64,000 nucleotides of DNA from contig JAFFJZ010000004.1 in the NCBI GenBank assembly GCA_018340375.1, positions 37,546,001 through 37,610,000 of the forward strand, written 5' to 3'. This document shows positions 31,361-41,827 of the stretch, piece after piece; position 1 is the first letter of the stretch, and every line of letters begins with the position of its first letter. Position numbers and translations under genes: made by a program. The notes beneath the pieces were generated by a model. The model did not search any database. It was not told where the DNA came from and saw nothing but the letters and a program-made list of their open reading frames with translations. Source of the DNA: Gonatopus flavifemur (Eukaryota; Arthropoda; Insecta; Hymenoptera; Dryinidae).

Positions 31361-34171
31361 ATGGCGGAGTGTTCTGAAATTTTAAGCTCAAAAGATACAT
31401 CGGTTCCTAACAAAAGGAGGAAAAAAAGTGTGGTGTGGGATTATTTTGATGAGATCAGCAAAACAGGTAACACGCTTGATGATTGTTCAAGTACAATTAG
31501 AATATAAAAATGTATGAATTCATGATATACGCAATATGAATTGATTTCAAAATAAATAATTTTTATAAATAATTGAGATCACTGCTACAATCTTCGATTA
31601 ATAAATTATTGCACCATTATTCAGTATTCAATCCATAGACGGAGAAAATTAGCCCATTATGAATTACTAGACTTGCTAGTCAATTTACTCAAAATCGCTT
31701 GTAAGGACAATGTATCACACAATCTCTACTCAAGTATTAGACTTCACAAATGCTATCATTTCACCATCAAATAAGAGGAAGTCTAGTGCTTTTGACGTTA
31801 ATATAGAGTATATCATTTTGAGATGCAAGTGCATCCTCAATATTCTATAGCGAGTCTGAGAATTTATAATACGAAATTTTTCTCCGAAATTATATCAACT
31901 CACTGTGTCTTCGATTTTACTTTGATTCGAAGAATCTCATTGTGATTCGAGATACAAATTTTAACCCCTTTGTGTGAATACGTTCCCTCGATAGTTTTTT
32001 TTTTCACCGTCATGATTAGAAATTATGAAAATTCTATTTCGTTGTCCAAAGATATGAAACTATAGAAAACCTAATCTTGATAGCATGAATAAGTGAGATG
32101 TGAGTGGATACATTACAAACGTAATATCGAGAACTTGATGATTTCAGTTGCATATAGTTGCATTTCAAATCACGAAAAACAAATTCATTTACTTTGCCGA
32201 AAAATTTTTTGCATAATTCTTACATCACATTTTTTATTCGAGAATACTTTTTCGATTTATAGATGCTAAATGTGAGCTATGTGAGAAGGTAATGAGCAAA
32301 AAATTCGGCAATACTTCAGCTTTAACAAGGCATTTAAACAATAAACATCCCAGTATTGGTAAAGTACTGAGAGATAAAGAAGATGGCATTGCTACAGAGA
32401 CCACAATTGGAACGTCCAAAATAAATCAAGCATTTGAACGGCAGAAACCATTGGATCCGAAGTCTTTAAAATCCACGAAGATAACAAACGCCATAGCTAT
32501 GATGATTGTACTTGATTTACAACCGTACAGTTTCGTGGAAGATGTAGGTTTTCAAAATTTAATGAAAGTGCTTGAACTACGTTATCAGATACCCAGCAGA
32601 GTAACATTTTCTCGTCAAATGATACCAGAGCTCTATGAGAAAGAGAAACGTCGAATATCGTGCGTTATCCAAGAAGATTTTACTGATGGTATAATCTTTA
32701 TTCTTTTAGAAAAGAATACTTGTTATGTTTTTTTCATATTATGTTATCTTGTAGATCACATTATAGGCTCCAATTGCATAATTTCATTTTTATGAATTTC
32801 CCAGTAGAATAACTACACTGTAGAAGATTTCTCTGTGGATTCACAGAAACATTTGACAATTTTTATACGAACAGATTTTCAAACAAAATCTGAATGAATC
32901 CAAACATTTTGTTAGTTGACCAAAACTTTTGATTTTCTCCAAATTCTGGTTGAAAATCTACTACAGGAAATGTTTTTGTAAAAAAACCTGTCAAACTCAT
33001 GTTTGTGAATCTGCAGAGAAATTTTTTACCATTCAAGTATTTCTGGTCGATATTTTTTGCATTTGAAAGGCTGATTGAGTTTGAGCAAGTTCAAATAAAC
33101 ATGGAATAAGCCTACAGTTGCAAAAAAAACATTGATGCACTCAAGTATAATGGTAGTTCTTAATGAACATTTCGTGTTATGCAATATTCTTAGATGAGTT
33201 TCAGATGTCTCAGACAATACTCTCAGATATGTTTTCAACTAACCATTTTTTTCATATGAGACTTTGATTTTCTGAGATTTATTGTTTTCAAGTAATTTTT
33301 ATCCAACTTCAACGTACTTTGCAGGTATTGATGCAATTGGAATAACAACTGATGGATGGACAGCACGGAATATAGAAAGTTATATGACTATCACCATCCA
33401 TTATTTGACAAGAAATTTCGAACAAAGGCACTTCCTGTTGAATTTAAGGCACATAACAGAGAGTCATACAAGTAAAAATTTACATGATTTTATTGAAGCG
33501 TCTCTCATAGAATGGAACTTGGATAGTAAAAATTGTTCAATCTTCATCACGACTGACAATGCTCCGAATATAGTAGGTGCTATAACCATAAATGACAAGT
33601 GGAAAAGAATTCCATGTTTTGCACACACGTTGCAACTGGTGATTAAAGATGGGATAAATGAAACATCAGCTTTCAATAATATCCGTAAAAAATGTAAATC
33701 CATAGTTGGATTTTTCTCGAGAAGTTCCGAGAAATATCTAATATCTAATATCGAGAATATATCTAATAGTGGCATTGACATTTATTTTTTTCTCTCCCTT
33801 TGATTTATATGGGTTTATTACACGTGTGTGTAATTTTTTCAGTCCGTACGACTTCCAAATTGTTTCAATTCCTCGCAGATATTGATGAAGAGAATCAGTT
33901 ACAAGAAGATGAAATGGCGGAAATTAAGAGATATCTTGCTGACAAAATTGTGACATCGAATGAAGACGTGATTTTGTGGTGGAAACATCATAAAAAGGAA
34001 TACCCTAATTTGGCGAAAGTAGCTTCTGGGTATTTGATGCTTCCCGCCACTCAAGTAAGCAGTGAGCAAACGTTTTCCTCAGCAGGAAATATTGTGACAG
34101 CAACTCGATCAAGATTGCTGACAAAACATGTGGAAGAGTTGTGCTTCCTCCATTCAAATTTAAAAATATGA
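31361..34171 (+). pseudogene. hAT transposase (BED finger + RNase H fragment + hATC), internally deleted
   Basis: Exon 1: 31361-31467, MAECSEIL then KKSVVWDYFDEISKT, the start of a BED finger, donor ACAG|GTAACA. Exon 2: 32262-32689, acceptor TTTATAG, joins in phase 1 to give DAKCELCEKVM...TRHLNNKHP (C-x2-C...H-x4-H), followed by the hAT DNA-binding region and LELRYQIPSRVTFSRQMIP. Exon 3: from 33324, GIDAIGITTDGWTARN (first catalytic Asp), FITTDNAPNIVGAI (second Asp) and CFAHTLQLVI. Exon 4: from about 33842, NLAKVASGYLMLPATQVSSE then QTFSSAGNIVTATRSRL, the hATC dimerisation domain. Between SSEKYLI (~33740) and DEENQLQ roughly 200 residues normally present, including the insertion domain and the catalytic Glu region, are missing, so this copy is not autonomous. 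Confidence 0.9.
32826..33024. repeat. ~200-bp inverted-repeat element in the hAT intron 2
   Basis: GATTTCTCTGTGGATTCACAG and its inverse near 33000-33024 (GTGAATCTGCAGAGAAAT), with GAAACATTTGACA against TGTCAAACTCATGTTT. A MITE nested in the hAT intron 32690-33323. Confidence 0.55.
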
Positions 34172-34521
34172 AAAGAGAATGATATTTATAAGAAGATTAT
34201 TTATTTTCATTGATGTTCAAGATTCTATATTGTAGTTACTAAATACGAAAATAGATAATATATTATTTATGAGATATAAATGTGATTATGTTTTTTAATT
34301 GAATTAAATTAATTAATATTAAATTCAAGCGATTTTATTATATTCGGGTACTCGACTTGGAAAACCCGATTTAATCGGGTACCCGACCCGACCCGACCCG
34401 AAAAGAAATACAAATACCCGAACCCGACCCGACCCGAAAAGAAATACAAATACCCGAACCCGACCCGACCCGATAAAAAGTGCTACCCGCACACCCCTAA
34501 CAAATGCCATTTTATTCACAG

Positions 34522-35107
34522 GGAAGGAGATTTACACTACATGAAAAAGTCCTAGCTATATCCTCATTTAGACAATCAAGATCGTGCTACAAATTATTGA
34601 GCAAATTATTCACGCTTCCAAGTCCTTCCACATTGTTGAATGTTCTAAGGAAGATTCCTTTAAACACTGGAATATGTTCAATGATGATGGATTTTCTAAA
34701 GCGACGAATTGATAAAATTGACAATCCAAAAGAAAGAATGTGTGTCTTAATGTGGGATGAAATGAAATTGAGCCCCCAAGTTCAATACGATTGCGCGAGA
34801 GATGAAATTTTCGGATTCGAAGATTTCGGTTTCTCAAGGAAGCATAAATTCGCCGATCATGCAATCGTCTTCATGATCAAAGGAATTTTTTCTGGATGGG
34901 AAATTTCCGTCTTCTATGGATTTTGTGGAGACGAAACTAAGACTTCTGATCTGATCCAGTGCATTCAAGATGTGATCAATGCTGTAGTTCGAACTGGAGT
35001 ACAAATTGTAGCTACAGTGTGTGATCAGCTATCGACAAATTGTGCTGCGATCAATGAATTGATTAAGAGGGGAAATATGGAACGTTACAAACATGGGTTA
35101 AGATTGG
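34522..35107 (+). CDS. Exon 9: P-element/THAP9-like transposase core
   Basis: Begins GRRFTLHEKVLAISSFRQS (the helix-turn-helix-like region after the coiled-coil), then LPSPSTLLNVLRKIP. The catalytic RNase H-fold start follows: LMWDEMKLSPQVQYD, with the first acidic residue in WDEM, FGFEDFGFSRKHKFADHAIV, GWEISVFYGFCGDET, and GVQIVATVCDQLSTNCAAIN with the second Asp in CDQ. This is the arrangement of P-element and THAP9 transposases. Donor GGTTAAGATTGG|GTAAGA, phase 1. No stop within 195 codons, which is good preservation. The hAT ends 22 bp upstream of the exon start (14 bp between the TSD and the exon). Confidence 0.9.
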
Positions 35108-35162
35108 GTAAGATATGTGATTTCAATATCAATGTGAATTCTAATTTTTAAAACCATTGCTG

Positions 35163-35384
35163 CACTTACAGAAAGGATTTCTTGACAAGAAAATTTTCTC
35201 AACATAGGGACAAAAGTCATTTTTCCTTGAGCCCAGAAAATTTCACTTGAATTGAGAAAATTGCTTTCAAAATCAAAATAAACTTTTCTTGATTCAAGTA
35301 AAATTTTCTAGGCGTAAGAAGAAATGAGTTTTGTCCCTATGTTAAGGAAAATTTTCTCGTCTCAAGAAATCCTTTCTGTTAGTG
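35163..35384. mobile_element. 222-bp palindromic MITE in THAP-gene intron 9
   Basis: CACTTACAGAAAGGATTTCT (35163) against AGAAATCCTTTCTGTTAGTG (35384), with GACAAAAGTCATTTTTCC and its inverse further in. The body is built of AGAAAATTTTCT words. Confidence 0.85.
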
Positions 35385-35661
35385 TGTGTTAGAAGTAAAA
35401 ATTTCAAAATATCGATATAACGTCACGTTGATCCCTGATGAAAAAACCCGATATCGGGATTTCATCGATAAATCATTAGCTGTATCAATACTATCCAAAA
35501 TCTATCGTTTGGTTCCATTATCAGACGAGTCCGATAAAAATACGAGATCTATGATACGCACAGTTGTGCGTGAGAAACGTGTATTATTAATGTTTACAAA
35601 ACTTATAACATAAAGAATATTGTCCATGTTTCACGTTAAATTCTCGTTTGTTCAATTCCAG

Positions 35662-36021
35662 AAGACACGATGTACATAGCTGGCATGAACATTATTCCGA
35701 TATTCGATCCTTCGCATTTGATCAAGGGAGCTAGGAATAATATGTTGAACAAAGATTTGGAAATAAACGTTTCCAAAAAACATCATGAAAGTCACGAAGT
35801 CTACGCTAAAAGAAATACAAATAGACAATTTGCATCGTGGAATATTGTGCAATTGGCGTATGAAATCGACTTACATACGTATAAATTCACACGAAAATTG
35901 CCGAAGATCACGGAGGCCCATATTATGGTGGAAAAGATGAATAAGATGAGGGTCAAACACGCCACTTAAGTCTTCAGCAAAACGTTAGCAGAATTTATCC
36001 AGTACAATTCTGAATACCAAG
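35662..36021 (+). pseudogene. Exon 10: transposase continuation with a nonsense codon
   Basis: Acceptor TTCAATTCCAG, phase 1. Reads EDTMYIAGMNIIPIFDPSHL, IKGARNNMLNKDLEINVS (the FDPPHLIKGIRNN motif of P-type transposases), FASWNIVQLAYEIDLHTYKF, KITEAHI and KMRVKHAT, then TAA at 35967-35969, then VFSKTLAEFIQYNSEYQ to a GTATGC donor at 36022. Relatives have glutamine at the stop position (ATQVFS), so CAA to TAA is the simplest explanation. Phase 1 at both ends. No following exon with the expected C-terminal transposase motifs was found downstream. Confidence 0.85.
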
Positions 36022-36415
36022 GTATGCTATATTGATATACATATACTCTGGTTAAAAAAAAAACATGTATCTTCGACGTTTTTAAAGCGTTTTAAAAACA
36101 TCGCGATGGTTTTTTGAATGTTCTAAGAACATCGCAGAAGCAGGTCGTGCTAACTGGGTTCGGCCAGAACATTTTCCGAAATTCAATGAGATTGTCATTA
36201 AAAAAATTCATGAAACAAACTAAAGCTCATTGAACAATGATTAAATGAGATTTACTCCGACTTTTGTCCTTTTCAGTGAAATTTTGCGAGATTGAATGGG
36301 TCTTTTTACTGAGAGTAATGTTACAAGTAACAATGAACAATGGATGTTCAATTGACTTTCAAGTATTTATTGTGCAGATAAAATGAAAGTATTGATTTCA
36401 GTGCATAGTTGAATG

Positions 36416-36661
36416 TAGTGATGCCGCGAGACGAGAAACGGCTCTTTCTCGTCTCGTCTCGACTTTTTCGACACCCAATCTCGTCTCGTCTCGGCTCGTT
36501 TCTCATATATTTCACTTTTTGACACTTGAAAAAAAATTTCATTTCCCGTCAAATCATTCTCGTCTCATCTCGTAAATTTCTGGAGGGAACCCTTCTCGTC
36601 TCGTTTCTCGTCATGACATTCTCGTCTCGTCTCGATTTTCTCGTTTCTCGCGGCATCACTA
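36416..36661. mobile_element. hAT-type MITE with CTCGT-word body
   Basis: TIRs TAGTGATGCCGCGAGA (36416) and its inverse ending CTCGCGGCATCACTA (36661). Flanking 8-mers GTTGAATG and GTTGAATA match at 7 of 8 positions, as expected for a hAT target duplication. The 246-bp body is packed with TCTCGTCTCG / CGAGACGAGA words. Confidence 0.88.
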
Positions 36662-36689
36662 GTTGAATATGAAATTGTAACCTACAGGT

Positions 36690-36948
36690 CCCTATTAAAA
36701 ATGTCCTGACAGATCCTGACAGATTCCGTTCAAAATTCTGTCTGGTTTCGTCGGAAAACATGATGCCTGGGACAAAAACCGACCAAATCCTGCCCAGGCT
36801 GAAATCAGCTGGAATGCCAGACAAAGTCAAACTGAACCTGACGGATTCCGGTCAAAATTCTGTCTGATTCTGTCGGAAATCATCATGCCTGGGACAAAAA
36901 CCTACCAACCCCTGACAGAAAATTATTTCTTGGACATTTGGAATAGGG
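36690..36948 (+). mobile_element. Word-MITE copy 1 (CCCTATTAAAAATGTCC ends)
   Basis: Ends CCCTATTAAAAATGTCC and, at the right, GGACATTTGGAATAGGG. The body repeats CCTGACNGATTCCGGTCAAA, TTCTGTCTG and GCCTGGGACAAAAACC twice. A second copy lies in opposite orientation at 54115-54362. Confidence 0.85.
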
Positions 36949-37063
36949 ATATGTTGCACGTAATGCACATTTAATCCAAGTTCTTGATGTCCCGTGCGAA
37001 AATATTTCGCTAAAACAATCATGAATAATCTCTGAAAACCTCTGCAAAACTCTGAGAATTCCT

Positions 37064-37492
37064 AAAAATTTGATGAAACATCTCATATTTTTGGAACATT
37101 CTGTATAAACTTTTTTCACACTTTTTCCACACTTTTTTCAGAGGTTTGCAGAGTTTTTCAGTTTTTGTCAGACAAATACGAACGAAATTGCACTCTGATG
37201 AAATTCTGACAAAATTCTGAGGAATTTCTGGCTATTGAAAATTTTCAAAATCATATGAATACATTCATATTCTAAATTCAAATATCATATGTGAAAAAGT
37301 GTTTGAAAATGAGAAAGTTTTACTTCAATAATCAGAAAAATGTTAGAAATTTTTCGGAATTTTGTTAGAGTTTTTTCAGAGTGCAATTTCGTTCCTATTT
37401 GTTTGAAAAAAAACTGAAAACCTCTGAAAAACTCTGAAAAAAGTATATACAGGATGTTCCAAACATATTAGATTTTTCATCAAAATTTCAGA
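37064..37492. repeat. ~430-bp foldback built from CTCTGAAAA words
   Basis: Outer arms TTTGATGAAACATCTCATAT (37070) against the inverse at ~37484, GGAACATTCTGTATA against TATACAGGATGTTCC, and ACGAACGAAATTGCACTCTGA near 37190 against its inverse near 37380 (each quoted in part). The words TCAGAGTTTTTCAGA / TCTGAAAAACTCTGA recur many times. A similar word block lies at 53515-53770. Confidence 0.75.
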
Positions 37493-37610
37493 AATTGTAT
37501 GGTATTTACATATTTTAAATTGGAATTTTTTTCATAACTCACTGCTGAGTCTGCTTTTTTCAAATATCAAAGTAACTATTTTATTCATTTATTTGTTCAT
37601 TCAACCAGCA

Positions 37611-37745
37611 TTAAAAACTGATACTATTATGCACGCAAAATGAATTCAAAACTGATTTCATTATGCACGCAGAATGTATTCAAAACTGATCTCATTATGC
37701 ACGTAAATTGTATTCAAAACTGAATACGTTATATGTTCAGAATGT
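37611..37745. repeat. ~38-bp tandem repeat, about 3.5 copies
   Basis: Unit of the type AAAACTGATTTCATTATGC then ACGCAGAATGTATTC, with substitutions between copies. Resembles the TTCATTATGAATTC words of the 59103 element. Confidence 0.75.
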
Positions 37746-38185
37746 ATCCATAATGGCGTTCAATATGAGTTCTTTTGGGTGGACTAGGTATTCTTTTTGA
37801 CCTTCCATATGTTTTCATGTTTGGTCACATAACGGGTGTACGTGTTGATATCTCATAGAATTCATTTGGATGATTCTGGGGATACAAAATGAATTCTCCC
37901 CAAAACTGAGGTATTCTAAATATTTTTAGCGAGGGAAAGCTCGGGAAAAACTTTGGCATCTAATAACATTTCCATACACCGAACATTCTTCTAATTGAAG
38001 GACGCCAAACGGAAGTGAATTTTCAAACAACCTCGATTATTTGACACAAAAAATTAATACTGGACTGGGAGAAAATTTATTCGAATTAATTAAATCGAAA
38101 CCAAATAATTATAAACTCTAGAATCAAAGAAACAGTTTTATCTGTGCACATACATACATCTGCTGTATCCATTCGGATTGATGTT

Positions 38186-38452
38186 CTATATCTCCATTCC
38201 ATAGAAATCGGGTAACTTTTCTTCGGAGAATAGAAAATCAATTTCCCCATTGTACCTCAGCCTGCTACGTTCAAATGGGTTGAGAAATAACACAGTTTCT
38301 TTTTCTGAAGCTGATGGGTAGTTTTTTCCAATCCGGTAAAAATATGAAATCTCATAAAAGTTTGTGTTACGTAAAAATCTTCCAGTCAAACCCTTCATCA
38401 TATCTATATTCTCTCCCAATCTTACGTCGATATTGAACTTGATATTAGCCAT
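38186..38452 (-). other. 88-codon open frame, unassigned
   Basis: Minus-strand frame from ATG 38452. It encodes MANIKFNIDVRLGENIDMMK, an aromatic-rich middle and an acidic C-terminus ending FYGMEI. No recognised domain. Composition is not obviously repeat-derived and no frame-breaking repeats overlap it. It could be a chance frame or an exon. Confidence 0.2.
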
Positions 38453-38627
38453 TCAAGAAATCTCATTGTAAATTCACGATCGAATCTAATAACCGTACTG
38501 TGGTAGCATATAGAATACATTGTCTGGGAGAAAGATAATAATCATATGAAATTTATGTGCAATAACATTAGATTATTATCAGATGCATTCATTGTTCTGT
38601 GTGGCGTACAGAGACGGCTTTGAACTA

Positions 38628-39240
38628 CTAATATAATGAAATTTGGGAGAAAGAGAATTCAGGTGTTAGAGAAGTGTTAAAATTAAAAGGGAAGAAAAAG
38701 AGGGATTGTTGGTGAAGAAGAGATTCCATTGGAAAGTGGGGACAAAAGGAGCAATAGAGACGATACCGTGCATAAAGGATAAGGATAGGAAGAGACCGCA
38801 GCAATATGACGAAAGCACGGTAACAACCGAGCGAACGAACTGCGACCAGTCTGCGCACAGACATCGATCGGAGCTCACCTTGTATCCCTTTTCCGTTTCG
38901 TATTCCTCGATTTCTTTCTACCGGCGTGTTTTCCTTCGATTTGAATTTGATTCGCGCTCTCAATGCTCTTCTCAATTTGAATTGCTAGTGGATGAAAAAC
39001 TAGTCTCCTGCCCCTCGTGTTCAAGATCAACTTTTGTGATTTCGAAGTGTGCTGATAGTAATGAAAATTTATAGTGGCTGTGACTGTTATTTGAATATTG
39101 TACATAAGTGACTTTTATAACTGGACAGAGTAGTGTGATATTTGTAACGATATAACTTCAGTTTGTGGAATTAAAACACGTTTCAAAACAAGGATGACGA
39201 CCACCTATTGTTGATTTTTTACAAATTTATCGGTGAGTGA
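38628..39240 (+). other. GC-shifted block, possible first exon of an unseen gene
   Basis: Composition is less AT-rich than the flanks, with a 122-codon plus-strand frame (38706-39074) overlapped by an equally long minus-strand frame. A donor-like TTTATCG|GTGAGT lies at about 39231. A non-coding 5' exon plus promoter is one possibility. I see no TATA box at a convincing distance and no protein motif. Confidence 0.25.
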
Positions 39241-39799
39241 TGACAAGTATATCGTTTATGATGTAGAACTAGAATGATTCAAGGGCAAAATTCGACTGAG
39301 GGTACATCAAATTCCACGTGGGTCCGATGGAAATTCTTCACACTTTGTATTGATTTTATTCTTCAAATATGGAAGTGCAACAATGACAAATTCATTTTTC
39401 TAGCATCTATAATTGATTGACGAGTATAATAAAATCAGATGAATGTGTCGTATGACTGCTACTATTGCACAATTACAATACAAACTTATAATTTGCGACC
39501 AGTTACATATGCAGATTACAGCATTGACTGGTTTGCCGCTACAAGTGTTATAATCAAGGGCACTATATGTCAAATTGATAGACACTCTTGACTTCCATCT
39601 TAAATTTTTTGTGGACACTTTGATGGTATTTGGGTATTGTGATTGACTGAAATTATGATGTTTTAAAAATCGATTGAAGAAAATCTCTCAATTCTTGATT
39701 AGCTCCCTTTTTAAGTAAACACTAAACTTCCCGTGTATCGTTAGTCGCTCCTTAGTGGAAATTAATTCTGTATGATCCACATATGATGTCGGAGAACTC

Positions 39800-41417
39800 A
39801 TGGGGCATTCCTCGTTAGATCGGCCGAGAGAAAAGTGACATGTCTCCGATTTAGACCAAACTTGGAGGGGTCGAAGAGGTACTCAAACAATTACGAAAAC
39901 CCAAATTGTAGCCTTTTTAATGCAGTTTTATGGATTTTACCGTATAAACAAAAAAATTACATTTTCATTCATCTTCAATTATCTCAACAGGGAGTTTAAA
40001 TGAAATTCTGGAGAAATTCGCACATCTAGTTAACTTAATTCTCTTTTTGGGGAAATTTTTCAAAATTTTTTTTCAAACATTTTTTGGAAGAAAATTATTT
40101 TTTCCAAAAAAGTCAATTTATCTCAAAAGATCCGGTCTTCGATTTTTTTGAAAAAAATATATCTTGTAGCCGCATTTTCCACGAAAATTTCCATTTTTTC
40201 CAGTTAGAGGAGCCTTCAGAATCGTAGAAGTTATGAATTCTTTAGTGAATCAATTCGCGTTATGGATGATTTTTTTCATAAATCAAATTTTTTGAATTTC
40301 ATACTGCGAGGAAATTATACAATTTTTAGTTCGCTTTTGGATAATCATTTTGCAATTGTTTTTTCCCAGTTTGTTGAGTAACTTGTCATCTGAGGGCACA
40401 CCAATAAAATTTTATAACAACCAAATATGTTGTTTATAAAAATGTTACAACTTCTTCATTTTCGGTTTTGCATCATATGAGGTCGTCTTGAATGCAATAA
40501 CATCCTCACCGATCGGGGATGCGTGGTGGAACGAAAGCATGCCTTTTACAGTTCTGCACTTTTCATGTCTGGATTTAGATCTTATGTCAGTGGATTTACA
40601 CCGATAAGTATCTTTGTTCCGGATATGAAAACTAAGTTATGAATTCTTGTCATGACGTATCTCGATTATTATAATTTGATTTTAGGTGCGCTTTGAAATT
40701 GACAACTGTCAGTAAAGAAGGAATTGTTTTGTCGCTCCTGGAGAAATTGACTAAACTAAGATTACATGATTTTGTCGCTACAGAACAATCTCGGCACTTC
40801 AAAAATATTTTGAAAAATTCAGAACTGGGCAAATTCGTGGTGACACTTGATTTTTCGGCAAATTTCGCATTTGTTGTACAAGAAGCCGTTCAAGGGTTTC
40901 ATTGGAATAATAATCAGGAGACAGATCACCCATTCGTCATATACTATCATAATATTCAAACCAACAAGAACAAGCATCTATTTTACGTTGGAATATCAGA
41001 GTGTCTTGAACATGATACTATTGCTGTGTTCATGTTCCAAAGAAAAATGATCCAGTTCCTGAAAGAAAAGTTTGCAGTTGTGAAAAAAATTATCTATTTT
41101 TCTGACGGTGCACCACAGCAATATAAGAATAAACAAACTTTTTTAATTTAGGTCATCATCAAAAAGATTTGAGAATTTAGTTGACAAGATGTGTGAATTT
41201 TTCCAGAATTTTATCTCAACTACCTGTTGAGATAATTGGAAATGAATGAGAATGTAATTTTTCTCTTGTTTGTACAGTCTAATCCATAAAACTGCAATCA
41301 AAAGGCTACAATTTGGGTTTTCGTGATTGTTTGAGTACCTCTTTGACCCCTCCAAGTTTGGTCTAAATCGGAGACATGTCACTTTTCTCTCGGTTGATCT
41401 GGCGTGTAATGCCCCAT
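39800..41417 (+). mobile_element. Transposon of unrecognised superfamily with ~245-bp TIRs
   Basis: Arms 39800-40043 and 41171-41417 are inverted copies: ATGGGGCATT...ACCGAGAGAAAAGTGACATG, AGACCAAACTTGGAGGGGTC, CAATTACGAAAACCCAAATT and TTATCTCAACAGG on one arm match their complements on the other at about 80-85% by eye. Between them lies a DDE-like coding fragment (40680-41151) and AT-rich filler. A possible 2-bp AT target duplication is not secure. 1.6 kb. Confidence 0.75.
40680..41151 (+). pseudogene. DDE-like transposase fragment (DFSANF...FSDGAPQQYKN)
   Basis: Acceptor-like TTGATTTTAG at about 40684, then an open frame: LTTVSKEGIVLSLLEKLTKL, RLHDFVATEQSRHFKNIL, VVTLDFSANFAFVVQEAVQG, FHWNNNQETDHPFVIYYHN, HDTIAVFMFQRKMIQFLK and IIYFSDGAPQQYKNKQTF. 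It then stops at the beginning of the right TIR. I recall uncharacterised proteins in insects and cnidarians with DFAENY, HPFVIYY and YFSDGAAQQYKN blocks. The two conserved Asp contexts (LDF and FSDGA) look like an RNase H-fold catalytic pair. The usual AEN is AN here and the C-terminal third is missing, so a non-autonomous deletion derivative. Superfamily not named. Confidence 0.6.
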
Positions 41418-41827
41418 ATGTGAACCACGTATAAGCGACACTATTGAAAAATTCTTGAATTTTCATTCATTTTTCAAGTACACTTGTAAACGAAATTTTC
41501 AATTCTTGGTGATTGGATTGTGAATTCGATCATATGCAATTGAACTCTCAATTTCTGCTATAGTATTACCTACAACAGTACAGTGTAGTAATTGAATTTT
41601 CATTGAAATGTAATTGAAATTTCAAGAACTTTTTCAATCACTTGAGTCGAAATTGCTTCCATCACATGTGATTGAAGCTTCATGCAGAAATTTCTAACAG
41701 TGAACATACAAAGCGTATATGAACCACGTAAAAGCAACATACAAGGCATATATGAAAATAGAGTGTTAAAGATACCACGAAGGGTTACGAAAATTGAATG
41801 CGAATGTGCACCGAGAGGAGTGCCGTG

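Larger units (their letters stand above)
30958..34499 (+). mobile_element. Complete hAT transposon, 3.5 kb, 8-bp TSD ACAAATGC
   Basis: TIRs TAGGGGTGTGCGGGTA (30958) and, at the right, TACCCGCACACCCCTA (34499). The identical 8-mer ACAAATGC flanks both sides (30950-30957 and 34500-34507), the hAT signature. Subterminal regions (30958-31080 and 34340-34490) are packed with the words CGGGTCGGGTACCCG / CGGGTCGGGTCGGG. It carries a spliced BED-hATC transposase gene that lacks its central part. The perfect TSD and intact ends indicate a fairly recent insertion, in the 3' end of the THAP-gene intron. Confidence 0.96.
25337..34521 (+). other. 9.2-kb intron of the THAP transposase gene
   Basis: Donor GTTAGT at 25337, acceptor TTTTATTCACAG at 34521; phase 0 on both sides so that KTK joins GRRFTL. 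Contents: inverted and direct repeats 25590-26408, a MITE at 27135-27402, an AT-rich gene-free stretch 27410-29800, MITEs at 29814 and 30047, and a complete hAT at 30958-34499. Insertions account for much of its length. Confidence 0.75.
22584..36021 (+). pseudogene. THAP-domain / P-element-type transposase gene, 10 exons, two nonsense codons
   Basis: Exons placed from splice signals and phase: 22584-22866, 23231-23314, 23758-23850, 24059-24142, 24291-24383, 24491-24646, 24796-24885, 24984-25336, 34522-35107 and 35662-36021. All junctions are GT-AG and every phase matches. The product has an N-terminal THAP zinc finger, a Ser/Thr/Asn-rich linker made of repeated mini-exons, a basic coiled-coil and a P-element/THAP9-like RNase H-fold transposase. 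The intron at 25337-34521 is 9.2 kb and carries a complete hAT. In-frame TGA 23811-23813 lies in a skippable exon; TAA 35967-35969 truncates the transposase. The expected C-terminal exons were not found before 64000. No P-type TIRs located. It may be an old transposon copy or a domesticated gene now decaying. Confidence 0.85.

Noticed and set aside
36348..36830. Arg/Glu-rich minus-strand frames (RRDE repeats)
   Set aside because: Caused by TCTCGTCTCG words in the hAT MITE and by the adjacent word-MITE.
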